Source: Sphingomonas sp. 7/4-4 (GTDB lineage: Bacteria > Pseudomonadota > Alphaproteobacteria > Sphingomonadales > Sphingomonadaceae). From it: a stretch of DNA of 64,000 nt. A program made the position numbers and the translations under genes. Of this stretch, positions 28,112 to 39,435 are shown in pieces. The notes beneath the pieces were generated by a model. That model had not been told where the DNA came from, searched no databases, and worked only from the letters and a program-made list of their open reading frames with translations. Numbering within the stretch: the first letter of the stretch is position 1; each line of letters starts with the position of its first letter. The DNA lies in contig NZ_CP115960.1 of assembly GCF_027941955.1 (NCBI RefSeq), positions 1,302,001 to 1,366,000 of the forward strand, written 5' to 3'.

Positions 28112-28404
28112 AGATCCTGACCGGCAACGATCTGCGCACCGGCGCGGTCATCTGGTGGACCGGCGAGGGCTGGTCGCTCCACATCGAGGACGCATCCGAT
28201 GTCGGCGATCGCGGCGAGGCGCTCCTGGCCGAAGAAACCGGCGCGCGCCGCGTGAACGGCGGGGTCGTCATCGACGGCACCATGACGCCCGAGGGCCCCC
28301 GCCCCGCGCACATCAAGGACCGCATCCGCGCCTATGGCCCGACGGTGCGTCCGGATCTGACGCTCAAGCCGGCGGATCCGAACGCAGGGAGCTGGGTGAT
28401 ATGA
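28108..28404 (+). CDS. DUF2849 family protein
   Basis: This 98-residue protein (MKILTGNDLRTGAVIWWTGE) fits DUF2849, a family that almost always sits between the SUMT gene and the sulfite reductase gene in alphaproteobacteria. It overlaps cobA by four bases. The chemistry is unknown. The position suggests an accessory role in sulfite reduction. Confidence 0.85.
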   Translation: MKILTGNDLRTGAVIWWTGEGWSLHIEDASDVGDRGEALLAEETGARRVNGGVVIDGTMTPEGPRPAHIKDRIRAYGPTVRPDLTLKPADPNAGSWVI

Positions 28405-28418
28405 CTCCCGCCCCCTCC

Positions 28419-28509
28419 CCGTTCGCGCTGAGCTTGTCGAAGCGCCGTCCTTCTTCTCGCACCGAAGCCGAAGTGGAAAACAGCCCTTCGACAAGCTCAG
28501 GGCGAACGG
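28419..28509. repeat. GAGCTTGTCGAAG palindromic repeat, copy 1
   Basis: CCGTTCGCGCTGAGCTTGTC at 28419 continues to GAAG at 28442 and is mirrored by CTTCGACAAG...GAACGG at 28486-28509, with one mismatch. It lies in the 121-bp gap between the DUF2849 and cysI genes. Further copies are at 30178 and 50977. Confidence 0.8.
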
Positions 28510-28525
28510 TTGTGGAAATTCGCTG

Positions 28526-30160
<1,635 letters not shown>

Positions 30161-30177
30161 GCCACAAGCCATATCCC

Positions 30178-30264
30178 CGTTCGCCCTGAGCTTGTCGAAG
30201 GGCGGCTCTCCTTATGGGCTGCCGCTTGGGGCAAGCCGGCGCTTCGACAGGCTCAGCGCGAACG
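30178..30264. repeat. GAGCTTGTCGAAG palindromic repeat, copy 2
   Basis: CCGTTCGCCCTGAGCTTGTC at 30178 pairs with GCTTCGACAGG...GAACGG at 30241-30264. It lies inside the operon, between cysI and the DUF934 gene, where it would form an mRNA hairpin. Confidence 0.8.
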
Positions 30265-30274
30265 GAATGACGGC

Positions 30275-30703
30275 ATGACGGACACCCTCCTCCGCTTCCG
30301 CGACGACGAGCCGCACGAGGAGCCCGCGGTCTCGATCGACGCGTTCCTCGGCCAGTCCAACGCCACTGCGGTCCGCATCGAGGCTGGCGAGGACGCCCGC
30401 GCGCTGATCCCCTATCTCGATCGGCTGGCGCTGGTGGAGATCGACTTCCCGCGCTTCCGCGACGGCCGCGGCTATTCCTCCGCGCGCATCCTGCGCGAAG
30501 CGGGCTACAAGGGCGAGATCCGCGCTTCGGGCGACGTGCTGGTCGATCAGATTGTGTTCATGCGCCGTTGCGGCTTCGACAGCTTCGCACCTTATGCGCC
30601 GATCGACGAGACCGTGCTTGCGGCCACGCTCAATCGCTTCGACTATGTCTACCAGCACGCGGCCGACAATGCGGTGCCGGTGTGGAAACTGCGCCATGGC
30701 TAA
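30275..30703 (+). CDS. DUF934 family protein (sulfate-assimilation accessory)
   Basis: This 142-residue protein has the DUF934 core DFPRFRDGRGYSSARILRE and the later GDVLVDQIVFMRRCGFDSF. The family is found next to cysI and cysH in many proteobacteria and is sometimes named for that link. Its biochemical role is not established. Its end overlaps cysH by eight bases. Confidence 0.9.
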   Translation: MTDTLLRFRDDEPHEEPAVSIDAFLGQSNATAVRIEAGEDARALIPYLDRLALVEIDFPRFRDGRGYSSARILREAGYKGEIRASGDVLVDQIVFMRRCGFDSFAPYAPIDETVLAATLNRFDYVYQHAADNAVPVWKLRHG

Positions 30704-31475
30704 TGTCGCAGCGCGGAAGATAGACCGGCTGGACCTCGCCCCGCGCTTCACCGAGCAGGACGCGATCCGCCTGAACAACATGTTCCGCGGCAGCTCGACC
30801 GACGAGATGCTGCGCGCGGTGATCGGCGACCAAATGGTCGGCGACCTCGCGGTGGTCTCGTCCTTCGGCGCCGAATCCGCCGCGTTGCTCCACCTCATTG
30901 CCTCGGTCGATCCTTCGGTGCCGGTGCTCTTCCTCGAGACTGGCCGGCATTTCCCCGAGACGCTCGCCTATCGCGACCAACTCGTCGACCGGCTCGGCCT
31001 CAAGGACTTCCGCAACCTCCGGCCCGACCCGGAAGTGCTCGCCGCGCGCGACGCCAACGAACTGCGCTGGTCGTACGACCCCGACGGCTGCTGCGAGATC
31101 CGCAAGGTCGTGCCGCTGGCCAAGGGGCTGGCGGCGTTCGATGCGACGATCACCGGCCGCAAGGCGTTCCAGGCGAAGACCCGCAACGCGCTGCCCCGCT
31201 TCGAGATCGACACTTCGGACGCCTCGGGCCGGCTCAAGGTCAACCCGCTCGCCGACTGGACCAAGGCCGATCTCGACGCCTATTTCGTCGAGCACGATCT
31301 GCCGCCGCATCCTCTGGTCGAGCAGGGCTATCTGTCGATCGGCTGCGCGCCGTGCACCAGCGTGGTCAAGCCCGGCGAGGACCCACGCGCCGGCCGCTGG
31401 CGCGGCTGGGACAAGACCGAATGCGGCATCCACACGCTTATCCCGGATGGCGATCCCAACCAGCCGTCTTTCTAA
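30696..31475 (+). CDS. cysH: Phosphoadenylyl/adenylyl-sulfate reductase
   Basis: This 259-residue protein has the nucleotide-binding SSFGAESAALLHL and FLETGRHFPETLAYR motifs. Cysteine pairs CC (DGCCEIRKV) and CxxC (SIGCAPCT) bind a [4Fe-4S] cluster, and the catalytic cysteine is in ECGIHT. The cluster cysteines are the mark of the bacterial type that reduces APS directly with thioredoxin; E. coli PAPS reductase lacks them. It completes the cobA-DUF2849-cysI-DUF934-cysH operon. Confidence 0.93.
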   Translation: MANVAARKIDRLDLAPRFTEQDAIRLNNMFRGSSTDEMLRAVIGDQMVGDLAVVSSFGAESAALLHLIASVDPSVPVLFLETGRHFPETLAYRDQLVDRLGLKDFRNLRPDPEVLAARDANELRWSYDPDGCCEIRKVVPLAKGLAAFDATITGRKAFQAKTRNALPRFEIDTSDASGRLKVNPLADWTKADLDAYFVEHDLPPHPLVEQGYLSIGCAPCTSVVKPGEDPRAGRWRGWDKTECGIHTLIPDGDPNQPSF

Positions 31476-31479
31476 CGGG

Positions 31480-31514
31480 AATCGCCGGAGCCACCCTGCG
31501 GTAGCCCCGGCGAT
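31480..31514. terminator. Hairpin between convergent cysH and the DUF1521 gene
   Basis: ATCGCCGG at 31481 pairs with CCGGCGAT ending at 31514 across a C-rich loop. It lies between two convergent stop codons and may end transcription from both sides. There is no long T run. Confidence 0.5.
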
Positions 31515-31532
31515 CCGCTCCTGCTGACGAAC

Positions 31533-32392
31533 TCAGAACAAAATCGGCAGCCGCGGCGCGATGTGCCCGCGCACGCTGTCGCTGCTCCTCTGTTCGACCC
31601 CGAGCCCGCCGAACAGCATCGCGCCGCCGAGGAAGGCCCCCAGCAGGAAGCTCAGGCTGGCCAGCGTCTGGCCCTCATTCGAATCCGGCCCGAAAATCTG
31701 CCCCGGCTTGGTTGCGTTGAGGTCCGCCTGCGTCGCCACCTCGCCAGTATAGGCCGAGCGCCAGCCCGCGCCGCTGTCATTCTCCTGCAGCACGAAGCCG
31801 TCGGCATTCGCCCGATCGAGCGCTCGTCCGTTGCTGCCCATGCTGATCTCGAGATCGCCCAGCTTCTGCTGGCTCAGCCCGGTCACTTCGATCGCCTGGT
31901 CGCCCTTGGTGATCGCCACCGAACTGGCGAAATAGACGTTCGGATTGCCCTGCCCCTGCTCTGTGTTGATCGTGATCTTGGTGCCGTTGTCCAGCGTGAA
32001 GGTCGTCGTCCCCCAAAATCATAGACGTGCTGGCCGTTCACATCGACGTGCGGATCGCCCCAGATCCGGGTAGTCTCGCCGGTATTGGCGTTGGTGATCG
32101 TCATCTCGCTGTTATTCTCGTTGAGCTGCAGGCTGTAGCCGTCGCCCAGGTCGATCGCGGCCTTGCCCTCGCCGCCGGTCTTCACCGTCCAGTTCGCCTG
32201 CGTCTCGCCGCCGCAGCGCGCGTCGACGTTCCAGCCGCGCGGGAAGCAGGACGAGGCGAACGGCCCCGCACCGAGCGGATTGAGCATCTTGCCCATGATC
32301 CCGGCCGCGAGCACGAAATTGGCCGAAGCCGATCCGGCGGCGAGCGCCTTGAATGCGCCCGAGAAAGTAGTGTTCGCAGCGATAGCGGTCAT
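31533..32392 (-). CDS. DUF1521 (metal-ion-inducible autocleavage, MIIA) domain protein; one frameshift
   Basis: A protein of about 286 residues whose middle carries RIWGDPHVDVNGQHVYDFGG and a following beta-rich segment (TFTLDNGTKITINTEQG, then AITKGDQAIEVTG). This is the DUF1521 signature. In NopE1 of Bradyrhizobium this domain cuts itself at the Asp-Pro bond of GDPHVD when calcium binds. Here that bond is D113-P114. A C-terminal hydrophobic segment (LASLSFLLGAFLGGAMLFGG) could anchor it. There is no classical signal peptide. The frame breaks in a G run at 32010-32014 (G6 read as G5). It is divergent from the halogenase gene. The biological role is unknown. Confidence 0.82.
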
Positions 32393-32697
32393 GTCGCGTC
32401 CCCTGTGGGTGGTGAACAGGAGAGACGTTACGCCCCCGCCCCGATCCGCGCGCTCCGCATTCCGACTAGACGCGCTAGTCGCTTCGATTAGCCGCGCGTC
32501 CGCCCCGGCCTGTCGGCCGGCTCAGCTGAAAGCCGTAGGTACGTGCCTACCTTGTTGCGGCCCTACAACAGACATCCGGATTTGCCGGAAAATCGTTCGA
32601 TTGCGCCGTCCGTGTGTTGGAAAAGCGCTTGTCTGTTAGCGCAAACATTGCCCTCTTGGCCCCGCAATCAGCCGCAATTCCGCCCTGAACTTCCCCT
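32393..32697. other. Intergenic regulatory stretch between DUF1521 and halogenase genes
   Basis: I see no gene. It holds several small palindromes: GACTAG-ACGCG-CTAGTC near 32463, GTAGG-TACGTG-CCTAC near 32533 and GCGCT-TGTCTGTT-AGCGC near 32627. Two divergent promoters must lie here, but I could not place convincing -35/-10 pairs. Confidence 0.45.
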
Positions 32698-32732
32698 GGC
32701 CCGGCGTGCTCCCCCAAGGCGCCGGGCCTTTT
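32698..32732 (+). terminator. Intrinsic-terminator-like hairpin in the halogenase leader
   Basis: GGCCCGGCG (32698-32706) pairs perfectly with CGCCGGGCC (32720-32728), followed by TTTT. It ends only 20 bases before the halogenase ATG, so it either attenuates that gene or ends a short upstream RNA. Confidence 0.55.
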
Positions 32733-32752
32733 CCCGAGGATCGGAGACAAGC

Positions 32753-34263
32753 ATGCAGGACGCGCCTTCGTCGGAGCGGATCGTCAAGCGCGTAGTCGTC
32801 GCAGGCGGCGGCACCGCGGGCTGGGTTACCGCGACCGCATTGGTCCGGCATCTCGGGCCGCTGATCGACATCACGCTGGTCGAATCGGACGAGATCGCGA
32901 CGATCGGAGTCGGCGAATCCACTGTGCCGACCTTTCGCGGCTTCCACAATCTGATGAAGATCAAGGAAGACGTATTCATGTCGGCCACCCAGGCGACGAT
33001 CAAGCTGGGGATCGAGTTCAAGAACTGGGCGCGCGTCGGCGATCGTTACGTCCATCCCTTCGGCCTCCTCGGGCACCGCTGGAGTTGGATGGCCGATTTC
33101 CACCATTTCTGGCTGCACGCCCGGGCGCGGGGTTTCGGTGGCGATCTCGGCGAATATTGCCTCGAATGGGTGGCGGGCGAAGCGAACCGGATGTCGCTCG
33201 ATCCCCCGCTGGCACCCAGCTACGCTTATCATATCGACGCGGCACGCTATGCCCGCTTCCTGCGCGGGCTTGCCGAACCCGCGGGGTCAAGCGCGTCGAG
33301 GGTACGATCCGCAATGTCGAGCTCAACCCCCAGAGCGGCTTCATCGATGCGCTGGTGCTCGCATCGGGCACGCGGATCGAGGGAGACCTGTTCATCGATT
33401 GCACCGGCTTCCGGTCACTGTTGTTGGGCGAGGCGCTGGGCGTGGCGTTCGAGGATTGGGGGCACTGGATCCGGACGAACCGCGCCGTTGCCGTTCAATC
33501 GACCTCGGAAGGTCCCAGCCAGCCTTATACCTCCGCGATAGCGCACGAGGCGGGCTGGCGCTGGCGCATCCCGCTGCAGCACCGCGACGGCAATGGTTTC
33601 GTCTTCGCCAGCGATTTCATGTCCGACGACGAGGCGCATGCGCGCCTGCTCGCCGAGATCGAGGGCGAACCCATCGTCGATCCCTGGCTGGTGCGCTTCA
33701 AAACGGGAACGCGGGCCAAGGCCTGGCACAAGAACTGCGTCGCGCTGGGACTGGCCGGCGGCTTCATCGAACCGCTCGAATCAACCAGCATCCACCTGAT
33801 GATGGCCGCAGTGACTCGGCTGATCGAGGATTTCCCGTTCCACGGCGTGGACGATGCGCTGGTCAGCTATTTCAACGGCAAGTCGCGGCAGGAATTCGAG
33901 AATATCCGCGACTTCATCATCCTCCATTACCACATTACCGAGCGCGATGATTCAGCCTTCTGGCGGCAGTGCCGGACGATGGACATCCCGGACAGCCTGA
34001 AGGAACGGCTGGCGCTGTGGCAGGAAAACGGCCGCGCCTATCAGCTCAGCCACGAGCTCTTCCGGATCGACAGCTGGGCAATGGTGCTGCTCGGCCAGCG
34101 CCGGTTCCCGCGCGGCTATCACCATCTCGCCGAGATGATGCCCGAGCAGCGGCTCCGCGACGAGCTCGACAGGATGCGGCGCGAGATCGCGGATCTGGCC
34201 GCGGGCATGCCGAGCCATCCCGACTTCCTCAGATCCTATTGTCCCGCGGAAGCGCCGCGCTGA
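32753..34263 (+). CDS. Flavin-dependent tryptophan-halogenase family protein; one frameshift
   Basis: A protein of about 503 residues with the FAD loop GGGTAGW (residues 18-24), GVGESTVPT (52-60), the conserved lysine in the ATIKLGIEF region (K84) that forms the chloramine in PrnA-type enzymes, and the WxWxIP motif in GWRWRIPLQHR. All the halogenase marks are present. The frame breaks at 33283-33286 (G5 read as G4). Repair gives AEPAGVKRVEGTIRNVELN. The ATG follows a CGGAGA box. The gene lies directly before a TonB-dependent receptor, a pairing frequent in sphingomonads and Caulobacter. The substrate is unknown. Confidence 0.9.
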
Positions 34264-34312
34264 ACATTCGTCCGCAAGGCCGCGCGGCGGAAAATATCGG
34301 CTCGCGCAATAC

Positions 34313-34361
34313 CGTCACAACTCGGCATGAATTCGTCACGCAACTGCAACGAGTCCGTCAC
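34313..34361 (+). promoter_or_regulatory. Three phased CGTCAC words upstream of the TonB receptor
   Basis: CGTCAC occurs at 34313, 34334 and 34356, spaced 21 and 22 bp, so all lie on one face of the DNA. They are 66 to 114 bp before the receptor start and may be regulator half-sites. Confidence 0.35.
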
Positions 34362-34426
34362 CGCACCGGCGCAAATCCCTCCTAACGCCGCCCCAGCTGC
34401 ATTTCGCATCTGCAGCAATTTGGGGA

Positions 34427-37001
34427 ATGAAAAAGATGATCTCGCACGTCGGTTTCGCTGTTGGCCTTGACGATTTCGCTGCTCCTCCCGGCCGCCGCCA
34501 TGGCGCAGGACACCGACGCAGCCGGCGCCGCCGCGCCCGCCGAAGCCGCGCCCCCGGAAACCACGGATTCGTCCGCGATCGTCGTCACCGGCCGCGAGAC
34601 CCGCACCTCGGTGGTGCTGCCCGGCACCGAGATGCAGAAGATCCTCCCCGGCGTCAGCCCGTTGAAGGCGATCCAGACGCTGCCCGGCGTGCTCTACATC
34701 ACTGCCGATCCCTGGGGCTATAACGAGCAGAACGCCCAGATCTTCATCCATGGCTTCGCCGGCAACCAGCTCGGCTACACGATGGACGGCATCCCGCTCG
34801 GCGACCAGAGCTACGGCAATTACAACGGCCTCTCGCCGCAGCGCGCGGTGATCTCGGAGAATGTCGGCCGGGTCGTCGTGTCGACCGGCGCGGGCGATCT
34901 CGCCACCGCCTCGAACAGCAATCTCGGCGGCACCGTCGAGACCTATTCCTCCGATCCGCGGCCCGCTTTCGGCATCGACCTGGCCCAGACCATCGGCAGC
35001 TACGACACCTCGCGCACCTTCGCCCGGGTCGACACCGGCACCTTCGGCGGCAACAATTCGGCCTATATCTCGGCCGCCCGCCAGCGCGCCCGCGCCTGGG
35101 ATTTCCGGGGCTATCAGGGCGGCTGGCAGGCCAATGCCAAGTTCGTCCACGACGATTCCATCGGCAAGCTGACGCTCTATTTCGACTATAACGACATGAC
35201 CCAGCCGAACGAGGACTCGACGGTCTTCTTCAAGCCCTCCGCAGGGAACACGGCCACACCGGTCCAGCTCTACACGCCCTACACCAAGCCGTTTTTCTAT
35301 CCCGAGTTCGATACCTACCGGAATTCGTACCTCAGCCCGCTCGGCAATTCGCCGGCGACGGAAGGCAGCAATTACCGCAATTATTATTCGGACGCGCAGC
35401 GCACCGATTATCTGGCCTATGGCCGCTACGACGCGCATTTCTCGGACAAGGTCACCTTGTCGACCACCGCCTATTTCCACCACAATGACGGCGCCGGCGT
35501 CGTCGCCGGTCCGCTCGGCCAGTCGATCACCACCGCACAGCCCTATCTCGATCCTGCCTATGCGAGCCTTCCGGCCAATTGCCGCTTCACTGCCAACGCC
35601 AACGGCGTGCGCCCCGCCGCCTGCACTGCGCTGACCCCGGCCCAGGCGGCCGCGGCCGGCGCGGCTTTGGTCGCGGCAACCGGCGGCTCGGGCCTGATCA
35701 CCCGCACCACTGAATATCGGATCGATCGCTACGGCGTGATCTCCGCGCTCGCCATCGACCTAGGCGCGCACAATATCGAGATCGGCGGCTGGTTCGAGCA
35801 TAACAGCACCACCCAGTGGCGCCGCTGGTATGGCGTCGATGCCGGCGATCCCGCCTCGAGCACGCCCTATATCCGCCCGCTCGAGGCCGCGCAGCCGCTG
35901 TTCACCCAATATCAGGGCGAGGCACGGATCAACCAGCTCCAGCTCCATGTGCAGGACAGCTGGCACGTATTCGATCCGCTGCGCGTCCAGTTCGGGTTCA
36001 AGACCAGCGCGCAATGGGCCAATGGCTGGTTTCCGGTGCAACCGAAGGTCGGCTCGCTCTCCGGCCTCACCGGGGGCCTGCCGCAGGGCAAGATCGATAC
36101 GAAGAACTGGTTCCTGCCGGCGGTCGGCGCGACCTGGGACTTCAACGGCCACGAGCAGGTCTATTTCAACGTCCAGAAGAACCTGCGCCAGTACCAGGCC
36201 TATCTCGCCGGCGGCGGCGGCCCATGGTTCACCGGCAGCCAGGCGGCGTTCGATGCCTTTGCCGACGAGGGCAAGCCCGAGAGCAGCTGGACCTATGAGG
36301 GCGGCCTGCGCACCAGCCGCAGCCTGGCGAGCGACGTCAGCCTGAGCGCGCAGGTCAACTATTACCACGTCGTCTTCAACAACCGCCTGCTCGCCATCTC
36401 GACCAATCCGGGCGGCATCGCCGGCGGCGGCATCACCGGCGGCACGTCGATCCTCGTCAATGTCGGCGACGTCCACACCGACGGCGTCGATGCCGCCTTC
36501 ACCCTGCGCGTCGGCGCCTTCTCGCTCTACAACGCCACGTCGTACAATCTGTCCAAATATCAGAGCGACTATACCTCCACCGCGTCGGGCATCGGCGCCG
36601 CCACCGGAACCTGCATCGGCGGCTATCTCGTCACCGCCGGCGTGGTGCCGACCTGCGGCAAGCAGCTGCCCGGTACGCCGAAATGGATGAACAAGAGCGT
36701 CGCGACGCTGGCGATCGGCCCCATCGAGGCGCAGGTGATCGGCGACTATGTCGGCCGCCGCTACGCCACCTTCTCCAACGACGCGAGCGTGCCGTCCTAC
36801 TTCCTGACCTCGTTCCGCCTCGCCGCCCGCATGCCGGACGGCATCCTGCCGCTCCGCAAGGCGGAAGTCGCGCTCAACATCACCAATCTGATGGACAAAA
36901 AGGGCGTATCGACCCTGTCGGTCGGTTCCGCCACCAACGGCTATTCGGCCTATCCGATCGCACCGCGCCAGTGGTTCCTGACGTTCTCGGCGGCGTATTG
37001 A
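34427..37001 (+). CDS. TonB-dependent outer-membrane receptor; frameshift in the signal peptide
   Basis: A receptor of about 857 residues. The signal peptide is MKKMISHVG..., broken near 34452 where TTT probably should be TT, then LALTISLLLPAAAMAQ. A short TonB-box-like SAIVVTGRE is followed by the plug domain (LKAIQTLPGVLYITADPWGYN, IHGFAGNQLGYTMDGIPLGD) and a 22-strand type barrel ending in an aromatic residue (WFLTFSAAY). It would import a substrate using the TonB-ExbBD complex, whose genes are at 47.3-49.9 kb. The adjacent halogenase suggests a joint role, possibly on an aromatic or tryptophan-bearing substrate. This is inference. Confidence 0.9.
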
Positions 37002-37103
37002 GGCAACGGGGACGGCCGGCGCGAGGCAAGCCGTCCCCCAGCCAGTTGCGTGAACGTACATGTCCCAGCATTATGGGCGACGTTTGCAACGGGAATGCGC
37101 TTG

Positions 37104-38200
37104 ATGAGTCCGCCGACCGAAGCTTCGATGACCCGCCGCACCGTGCTCGGCATGGGCGGCGCGACTCTCGCCGGGTTGGCGCTGGCGCCCGCCGCCGCGC
37201 AGGCAGCGATCCCCACCGTCGATTCGCTCACGCTGCAGGTGCTGGTCGATAACGCCACCTTCGGCCCGTTTCTGCCCGATCTCGACCAGCCGGGTCTCAA
37301 GCTTCTACGCCGCGGTAGCGGCCCTGCCGAGGCGGTGATGTCGCGCCGCGCCTTGCAGGCCGAGTTCGGGCTCTCCTCCTCGCCACCTCGCGGCGCGCCG
37401 GTGAGACCGCGAAGCTGCTGGTCGATTTCGGTTACTCGCCCGAGACCGTGCGCAACAATCTCGCTTTGCTCGGCATCGACCTGTCGGACCTCGACGCGGC
37501 GGTGCTCAGCCACGGCCATCTCGATCATTATGGCGGCTTTGCCGGTTTTTTCGGCGCCGACGCGCGCCGGAAAGTGCCACTCTATGTCGGCGGCGAGGAA
37601 ACCTTTTGCGAGCGGATCGCGCTGATTGGCACCCCTCCGCCGGTAATGGGTGCGCTCGACCGTGCCGAACTCGCCCGCGCCGGCTTCGCAGTGCAAATCG
37701 CGCCGACGCCGCAAGTGATCAAGGGCCAGGCCTTCACCACGGGCACGATCCCGCTCAGCAGCTTCGAACGGGCCGCCATCCCCACCCAGATGCGCCCGGG
37801 GAAGGGTTGCGCGCTGGCCGGGCTCGATCTCGCCAAGCGCGCCGCTACGCAGCTCCCCGACGATGGCGAACACGAGCTCGCGACTTGCTATGCGATCAGG
37901 GGCTTGGGGTTGGTCGTGATTGCCTCATGCAGTCATCGCGGCGTGATCAACAGCATACGCCAGGCACAGAAGGTGTCGGGCGTCGGCAAGGTGCACGCCG
38001 TCGTCGGTGGCTTCCACCTCGTCCGTCCGCGCACCGAGGAAGAAGCCCGTCGCACCGTCGCCGAGCTAAAGGCAATCGATCCGGCCTATATCGTGCCGAT
38101 GCACTGCACCGGCGAGGTTTTCATTGCGGAAGCTATCCGGCAGATGCCGGAAAAGGTCGTCCGCACCTATGTCGGAAACCAGTTGATCTTCGCGGCCTGA
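37104..38200 (+). CDS. Metallo-beta-lactamase-fold protein (COG1237 type), exported; one frameshift
   Basis: The chain has a twin-arginine-like signal (MTRRTVLGMGGATLAGLAL) and the metal motif AVLSHGHLDHYGGFAGF. Later histidines are in ASCSHRGVIN, VVGGFHLVRP and VPMHCTGE. This arrangement fits the MBL group annotated as dihydropterin/methanopterin-precursor synthase-like (COG1237), whose bacterial role is unclear. The frame breaks between 37371 and 37382, where one C is missing. Repair gives AEFGLSLLATSRRAGETAKL. The start is uncertain: 37095, 37104 or 37128 are all in frame. It follows the TonB receptor by about 100 bp and may belong to that locus. Confidence 0.8.
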
Positions 38201-38240
38201 ACAGCGTCCCTCTCGCTGCTGGCGCTCGCTAGCTCCCGCG

Positions 38241-38548
38241 CTTGCAAAGTAGGATTTCGCCTGCTTGCCTGATCGCTGGCCCCACGCCCGCTCTTTGACG
38301 CCGTCGATTCCCTCCGCCGCTCGCGCAATCAAATTTCCTACTCGCGCAACTTCATTGCCGATTCGCCGTGCAAACCGTGAAATTGTGCGCGCCAAATCCA
38401 ACAAGCCGCGCCTGCGACTCGTCTCAATATGCCTTGTGTGCCAGGTCGCTGAACTCGGTGAACTGCCGGTCGAAGCGCATGTGCACCGAACCCGTCGCGC
38501 CTTGGCGCTTGGCGATGATCACCGTCGCCTTGTTCGCCACTTCGAATG
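38241..38548. repeat. Direct repeat copy B: degenerate duplicate of the dnaB 3' region
   Basis: This roughly 310-bp stretch aligns along its length with 40364-40674. The coding parts and the first 60 bp (CTTGCAAAGTAGGATTTCGC at 38241) are near identical, with a more divergent stretch between. It marks the far edge of a 1.8-kb insert next to dnaB. Confidence 0.8.
38424..38548 (-). pseudogene. dnaB 3'-end remnant
   Basis: About 40 codons of the DnaB C-terminus are still readable, including TGSVHMRFDRQFTEFSDLAH and the stop codon. The intact gene at 40546-42042 has the same end with small changes and one more codon. Homology stops abruptly near 38548. There is no start codon or ATPase domain, so it is a fragment left by duplication or insertion. 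Confidence 0.8.
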
Positions 38549-38601
38549 CTTGACCTGCTCTCAGGGCCTCCCGGGCGACACCTCCGCAACCATCCATTTC
38601 A

Positions 38602-39357
38602 TCAGTTGCTCGCGGCCGGGCGTGGCGCCTCTATGCTCGCCAGCCACGCCGACGACGAGACCAAGCGGCCAGCGGCGATCCCGCGGACTGCGTCCTCCAG
38701 CTGGCCGCGATTGCGGTAGCTGCCGATCACGAGCACGCGCTTGCCCGGTCGCGAGCGGACCGTGCGAGTCACGACCTGCGCCATTTCGTCGTCCCATGCG
38801 GACTGCACGGTCGCGAAAGCCGGGCCGACGATCGCAGCGCGAAGCGCGACATGGCTGTCGACCATGCGTGCGGTGGTCTCGTCCTGAGTCCGGCTCGGGC
38901 GCCGCCAATAAGCGAGCAATGCCGTTTCCAGCGCCTCGTCGAACGCGGTCAGCGCGGCCGCGCCTTGCGGGTCGTTCCGGCCGAGCGCGGCGAAGGCGGC
39001 GCCCGCCGCGCCGGCAAGCGCCTCGAAGCGCTTGCCGCCCGGCTCCATCGCCACGGCCTCCGCTCCGCTGGCGCCGAGCCAGGGCCAGACCATCTTGGGA
39101 TATTCCGGGCGGCCGGGCGTGTCGGTACGGCCGGCCAGTTCGTCGGGGCGCACCTCCAGCACGACGACATCCGGCCGGAATGTCACGAGGATCTGCCGCA
39201 GCCGATCATAGCCGAAGCTTTCCTCACGGGCGTGAAGATCGTGCAAGGCGCCGAGCACCAGCACCGCGTCGGGGCGCGGTGCAGTTTGGGCGTGCACGGG
39301 AAGCGCGGAGAGAAGGACGGCGGCTAGGGCCAGCGGGCGAATACGAGACAGGATCAT
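38602..39357 (-). CDS. Exported DUF5694/TraB-like protein
   Basis: This 251-residue protein has a signal peptide (MILSRIRPLALAAVLLSAL) and the pattern VLVLGALHDLHAREESF, VVVLEVRPDEL, AVAMEPGGKRFEAL and VLVIGSYRNRGQLEDAV. This resembles the TraB/TIKI-like erythromycin-esterase-related fold, with conserved His/Glu residues at the ends of beta strands. The function of bacterial members is not known. I start at 39357; 39375 would add six residues. It lies between the two dnaB-end repeats with the LytTR gene. Confidence 0.65.
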   Translation of the reverse strand: MILSRIRPLALAAVLLSALPVHAQTAPRPDAVLVLGALHDLHAREESFGYDRLRQILVTFRPDVVVLEVRPDELAGRTDTPGRPEYPKMVWPWLGASGAEAVAMEPGGKRFEALAGAAGAAFAALGRNDPQGAAALTAFDEALETALLAYWRRPSRTQDETTARMVDSHVALRAAIVGPAFATVQSAWDDEMAQVVTRTVRSRPGKRVLVIGSYRNRGQLEDAVRGIAAGRLVSSSAWLASIEAPRPAASN

Positions 39358-39435
39358 GCGCCGGACCTGCGGCACGCGCCCCGCTCAGGCACGGCCAAAT
39401 CGCCGAGCGGGATCGCCGTTCCGCCAGCCGGGCGA

